This document shows positions 60,005 through 64,000 of a stretch of 64,000 nucleotides of DNA, in pieces. This DNA comes from Chimonanthus salicifolius. Its lineage: Eukaryota > Streptophyta > Magnoliopsida > Laurales > Calycanthaceae. The translations under genes were made by a program, and so were the position numbers. Positions within the stretch are counted from its first letter, which is position 1; the number at the start of each line of letters is the position of its first letter. The notes under the pieces were generated by a model that saw only the letters and a program-made list of their open reading frames with translations, had not been told where the DNA came from and did not search any database. The DNA lies in the NCBI GenBank assembly GCA_013350335.1, contig CM023536.1:9072207-9136206 (forward strand). The letters run 5' to 3'.

Positions 60005-60745
60005 GTCATCTAACGTGGTTTAGACCAAAGCCTAAACCTCTCAATATACACACACCAGTTAAGTACAGTAAAACCTCTATAATATAATATGGTTGGGAAC
60101 ATAATACATATATTACATTATAGAGGTTATTAACACACCAGTTAAGTAGAGTAACACTTGTATAATATAATATGGTTGACACCATAGTACATATATTACA
60201 TTATAGAGGTTATTAAATTAAAGGGTCTAGCAGTATTTCTATCTAAAAATCTCTTTAAAACTCTCACCTATCATTAAAATGTCTTTTCGACTTCTCTTTG
60301 TGGAAACAATCATTCCATTCATTTTTATACTGTTCTCATTCATTGAGAATAGAGTACATGCACTATTTCAAAGAATGAGGAAGTTTATCCAGAAGTCTCT
60401 CAGATTACTTTTATGGAGTTTAGATGATGTAGTTTATAGGTCCTTAGTAACTTTTGTAATAATTTTATATTATCAGTGTATGAAATATTATTTTACAAAA
60501 TGGTTAGGGCAGTACAATTTTTATTCTGAATCTATTGAGTACTAAGTTAGAGAGATTTATTACATTTTATATGGGCTTGAGGCCGAGACCAACTGCCGAT
60601 ATTATTTTAAACAAATTATAATTTTATAGAGTATTACATTATAGAAAGTTTATTGTATATGGAGAGTGGTGTATTGGAATTGAGTGTGAATCGAACTCAA
60701 CACCCCTCTTCATGAGACAGACTTCTTGACCGTCCAACGCAAACT
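60005..60745 (-). mobile_element. SINE split by a mariner-like element
   Basis: The SINE body tail (cctctcaatatacacacaccagttaag) lies left of 60064. The head (gagtggtg ... gtgtgaatcgaactcaacaccc, box B-like on the minus strand) resumes at about 60658. The uninterrupted order is seen at 6870-6960. Confidence 0.6.
60066..60655. mobile_element. mariner/Stowaway-like element (590 bp) with inner tandem duplication
   Basis: The ends cagtaaaacctctataat and (inverted, diverged) caataaactttctataat are each flanked by TA (60064-60065, 60656-60657). Near the left end an 83-bp segment that is itself an inverted repeat is duplicated in tandem (from about 60053 and 60136). The 88-codon ORF at 60279 is AT-biased and has no transposase motif. 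Confidence 0.65.
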
Positions 60746-61686
60746 TATTTCTGCAATGTTTAAATAATTAAGTTCCAACCTTTGGCATACCACTAGAGAT
60801 CATATGAACTTAATCTATGAATCTTGGATCTACACTTAAAAAATGTTAGAATTGCAGCTTACCCAATATTAAAAAACTAAAGCAACTCTCTGTATTTAAA
60901 ACATGCAAGCATCACCTCCATACAAGGTTAGGCAACATCTGAATTAGGTCAGATACCAGTACTTTATTCAAACTTGGCATAACTTATTATAAAAAAAATT
61001 CTATATTTTATGCAGTTCTCGGTCTATCCTTCCTAAGCTATTCATAAACAAAAAGCTGGTGTCAAAGTTATTTACTTAAATAGATATATAGGAAGACAAC
61101 TCATTGTGGGATATGATGGTCCACATGCATTGGAATCAGAGGGCTACCAAAACTAGACTGTCGTGCTAATTTCTTTGCAAAATTAATTCCCATTTGCTCC
61201 TTTTTTATTGAACTAGGTCAATGACTTTGATAGAGCATTGAATTGGGTATTTAAAGTTGTGATTTGGTTTCTTGTTCTCTATAGATTATAAAGTAGCTCA
61301 AGTAAGATTTGGTTTTGAAATGGAAAGAATAGTTTAAGCTTACCCAAGTTGGGTTGACCTTGATTAATAATTTAAGATTGGAAGGCAACCACGATTAGGG
61401 TGACAGAATAATTGTTATTATCATCACTAACATGCTATTTCCTCACTTAAGCATTTTAAAGTTCTATCTTCTTGAAGTCTAATGTGTTTTTAAGCATATA
61501 ATCAGTGAGATATCTGATGCCATGATCCATTTTTATTTTATTTTATGAAGTCAATGGAGTTGGAGCACCTGAATGCTACAAAAATCTGAACTGTGAATTC
61601 CTTACGTATCATTTTGTACTTATATTGATTGATTGAGAGAGAGATGAGTCTTACCTAAATGAATATATTCTCAAATTGAATCAAAA
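60746..61686. other. AT-rich spacer; no gene recognised
   Basis: Nothing beyond short frames is visible between the split SINE and the TRIM. Confidence 0.4.
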
Positions 61687-62005
61687 TGTTAGGATTTGGA
61701 TATCTAACTTAAAAGACGAGTATGTTAGGTGGAGTGATTTAAGCCTTTTATAAATCCTTAAATCTCCCTCTACATTTCCAATATGAAACTTGTTCACAGC
61801 CCCATCAATCTCTCTTGAAACGAGGTCAACTATCCCATTTACCTAGGAAATCTCTTGAGCCTAATGCCTGAATTTGTTACCACTTGTTAGGATATGGGTA
61901 TCAACCCAAAAGACTAACGTGTTAGGTGGATTGACTCAAGTTTTTTTATAAATTCCTAAATCTCTCTCTACACTTCTAATATGAGATTCAGTAGCAGTCT
62001 TAACA
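61687..62005 (-). mobile_element. TRIM copy, minus strand, both LTRs present
   Basis: Two 121-bp terminal repeats (61687-61807 and 61885-62005) start tgttagga and carry the family strings in reverse (aaaagactaacgtgttaggtgga). On the minus strand the right repeat is followed by agtggtaacaaattc, a degraded primer site. The whole element is 319 bp. Confidence 0.85.
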
Positions 62006-62446
62006 ATTTTTTTTTTTCTTTTTTTTATAAATTACAGATGAACAAATTTTATATCCAGTAGATATGAAGAGGTTTCTTAAGATCAGGTGCTCGTGGACAC
62101 GTGGATGCAAATATCGGTGTGACACATTTATATCTCCACATCTATGTAGCGTATTGATCCCGATATATATACTACATGATGTCACGGACTCGAGAGTTTG
62201 ATCAATTCTCATGATCACTATGCAAGTCAACCTTAATCACGCTCTCACAATGCTACACGCCTACACTTACAAGAAGACAAAACAAGAGATGAGATCAATT
62301 GGGTTGAATTATCACTCTTTGAATGAAAGGTAAGAATATTATTCACTCAATAATCTCTAACTGGAAAGGTTGGTATAACGGCAAAAAATCCATCTCACTA
62401 ATAGAAAAATTCAAAACGGAACCCTAAAGATCAGATGCAAGAACCT

Positions 62447-62620
62447 GTTGGCTCTTGATACCATGATATAATCCAAAAGGCTTAATTTGACATATCATTT
62501 AGAGAATAATATATACAGAGAATACCCTAAGTGAAACATAAGGAAAAGACTAAGTTACCCCTATAACCCTATTTACCCTTTATACATATAAGATACAAAT
62601 AAGATAATCCCAATCTAACA
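62447..62620 (-). mobile_element. copia-type LTR with primer-binding site
   Basis: On the minus strand the LTR runs from 62620 (tgttagattgggatta) to 62464 and is followed directly by tggtatcaagagcc (62463-62450), an initiator-Met-type primer site with one inserted base. About 400 bp of possible leader continues to the left, but no gag-pol and no second LTR are visible, so it is a truncated element. Confidence 0.7.
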
Positions 62621-63242
62621 CTCATAAAGTGGAAGTCTGCTTTCGATTCACGCAAAATTTTAGAGGCTTACTCACCACAGAACTTATCCATTGTGTGTGG
62701 ATTTAAAAATTTACACTGAGGATTAATTTCACCACCACAAGGCCCACTCCTCGCTTCCTTGAAAGCTCCCATGCTTCTTGCTCTGCTAATGCCTTTTCAT
62801 TACAGTACCAATTCTATTCAATAACCATTGGCATTAAACTATCAAGCAGTGTTAGAAAAATGGACTGGACTTGAGTGTTAATTTTTTTTAGAAAAAAAAA
62901 AAACCCTTAAACTGAGGTTTTCGGTGAAAAATTGGGCCTTAGTAAACAGGCCGATGCCGAGCCAAGATCTCATTGATATTTTCCAAATATCCACACATCA
63001 ATTAGACTAGATATGTCATATATATCAGCCAATAATTGAACCCTAGGTTCAACCCAGTTTTTGTCTACTTTCAACGAATTTTGACACTTACAAAAGTTTT
63101 AGACTTTATCAAGTATCAACCGGATCCTGCTGAACCCAAATGGACCAAGCCCAATCTGAATTTTATTAATATGGTTGAGAATAGACCTTTACTTTCTTGT
63201 AGTACTCCAAATCACTCCAGCACAGGGGTAAAAAAAAGGGCC

Positions 63243-63420
63243 CATCCGAGATCTCAGCCGATATTTCTCTCTCCTTTTTTTTTTATAAATCTTGACCGTA
63301 TCGGCCGATATTTGCGAGAACTCGGTCATATCGGCAGAGATCTCGCCCATACGGCCGATACATCTCATCTTGGCGGAGGTATCTCGGGCTTCCAAAACCC
63401 GAGATATCTTGGCCCCTGCT
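63243..63420. repeat. tatcggccgata palindrome family, copy E
   Basis: It opens ccgagatctcagccgata, has the perfect palindrome tatcggccgata at 63299-63310 and acggccgatac near 63353, and closes with cccgagatatcttgg. A weaker stretch lies at 62945-63040. The overlapping ORFs on both strands (63036-63521) are products of this repeat and its palindromes. Confidence 0.55.
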
Positions 63421-64000
63421 CCAGCACTTTTCATCCACAACCACTTCTGGGCCCCTGTTAACTGAGTCAGGCCTCCTAATGGAGCCCATATCAATGGCTC
63501 CAATCGTCGACGTGTACACAACGCGGCCCAGTCTAACTTCTATAGCTCATTTCTTGACATTCTTAGTTCCTTCTATGATTGGACCAATCTCTACCATTTT
63601 CTGCAACAACATCCCACGTTTGAATGCATAAGTTTTCCTTTAAAACTTTAAATGCCAAAAATTTCTTTTCATCTTTCAAATATACTGCTGAAAAGATATT
63701 CTTAGAATGCCAGAAAATAACTCAATTCACCAACCTGACATGAATCTAGGAAAATAATTTACATTTAAGTTGATATTTTAATGTAATTAATAAATGGACT
63801 TAATGTGGGTTGTCTCATTTAACAACTTTGGCTATTTATTTGCCCCAAGGACAATTAAGTTCATGACTTAGACTCACCAAGTCAAGTAGATGATTTTTAA
63901 ATTTAAATTGACTTATTTAATCATCAAATTGTATAATATATATCAATTATACCTCTTAACTTCAAACTTTAGGGCATGTATGTGTTCAATAGTTTTTTAT
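63421..64000. other. AT-rich spacer to the window end; no gene recognised
   Basis: Only short frames remain. Nothing that can be assigned is visible. Confidence 0.4.

Noticed and set aside
60279..60545. 88-codon ORF in the mariner-like element
   Set aside because: It is AT-biased and hydrophobic, with no transposase DDE/D motif.
63036..63521. Three overlapping ORFs near the right end (both strands)
   Set aside because: They cover the tatcggccgata repeat, whose palindromes keep frames open on both strands.

Overview
This is a nuclear chromosome segment of a flowering plant. The evidence is spliced genes with GT-AG introns, a group IIb WRKY transcription factor, an intronless PLS-class pentatricopeptide-repeat gene, thionin-like cysteine-rich secreted peptides, and plant-type transposons: Ty3/gypsy and copia-like LTR elements, TRIMs, tRNA-derived SINEs, Stowaway and hAT MITEs, and a LINE tail. 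The species cannot be fixed from the sequence. There are no bacterial features.

Left part (1 to about 32.6 kb): a locally duplicated block built around a small thionin-like gene. Copies 1 (8047-9206) and 2 (28348-29435) are nearly identical. Each has two exons joined by a phase-1 intron and encodes a 111-residue precursor with a signal peptide and four cysteine triplets. Copy 3 (31678-31920) is diverged: a net 7-base deletion shifts the frame and the final exon decays. Promoter-only or truncated relics lie at 245-335 and 15141-15247. The flanks are repeated too: 336-7760 matches 10861-14640, and 4599-10610 matches 26131-31090. Transposons present in some copies and absent from others date the duplications relative to the insertions.

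The middle of the block holds a three-level nest. A copia-like non-autonomous LTR element (remains at 15259-15672 and 25273-26130) was entered by a non-autonomous LTR element (15673-25267, TSD gttcc). The 3' LTR of that element was in turn entered by a degenerate Ty3/gypsy element on the minus strand (18694-25067, TSD aattt). The gypsy element keeps gag, CCHC, protease, RT, RNase H and integrase in several broken frames.

Right part (32.6 to 64 kb): two ordinary genes in AT-rich DNA. One is an E-class PPR gene (35175-37070, +). The other is a five-exon WRKY72-like gene (48135 to 44129, -) of 550 codons, with a TRIM in its fourth intron only 15 nt from the splice donor. From about 49 to 64 kb I recognise no protein gene. 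That stretch holds a solo TRIM LTR, a full minus-strand TRIM, Stowaway and mariner-like elements, several tRNA-derived SINEs, a copia-type LTR with its primer-binding site, and a dispersed unclassified family built on the palindrome tatcggccgata.

The three host gene types do not form a pathway. The local story is birth and decay of a secreted cysteine-rich peptide cluster by segmental duplication and transposon traffic, beside conserved single genes.
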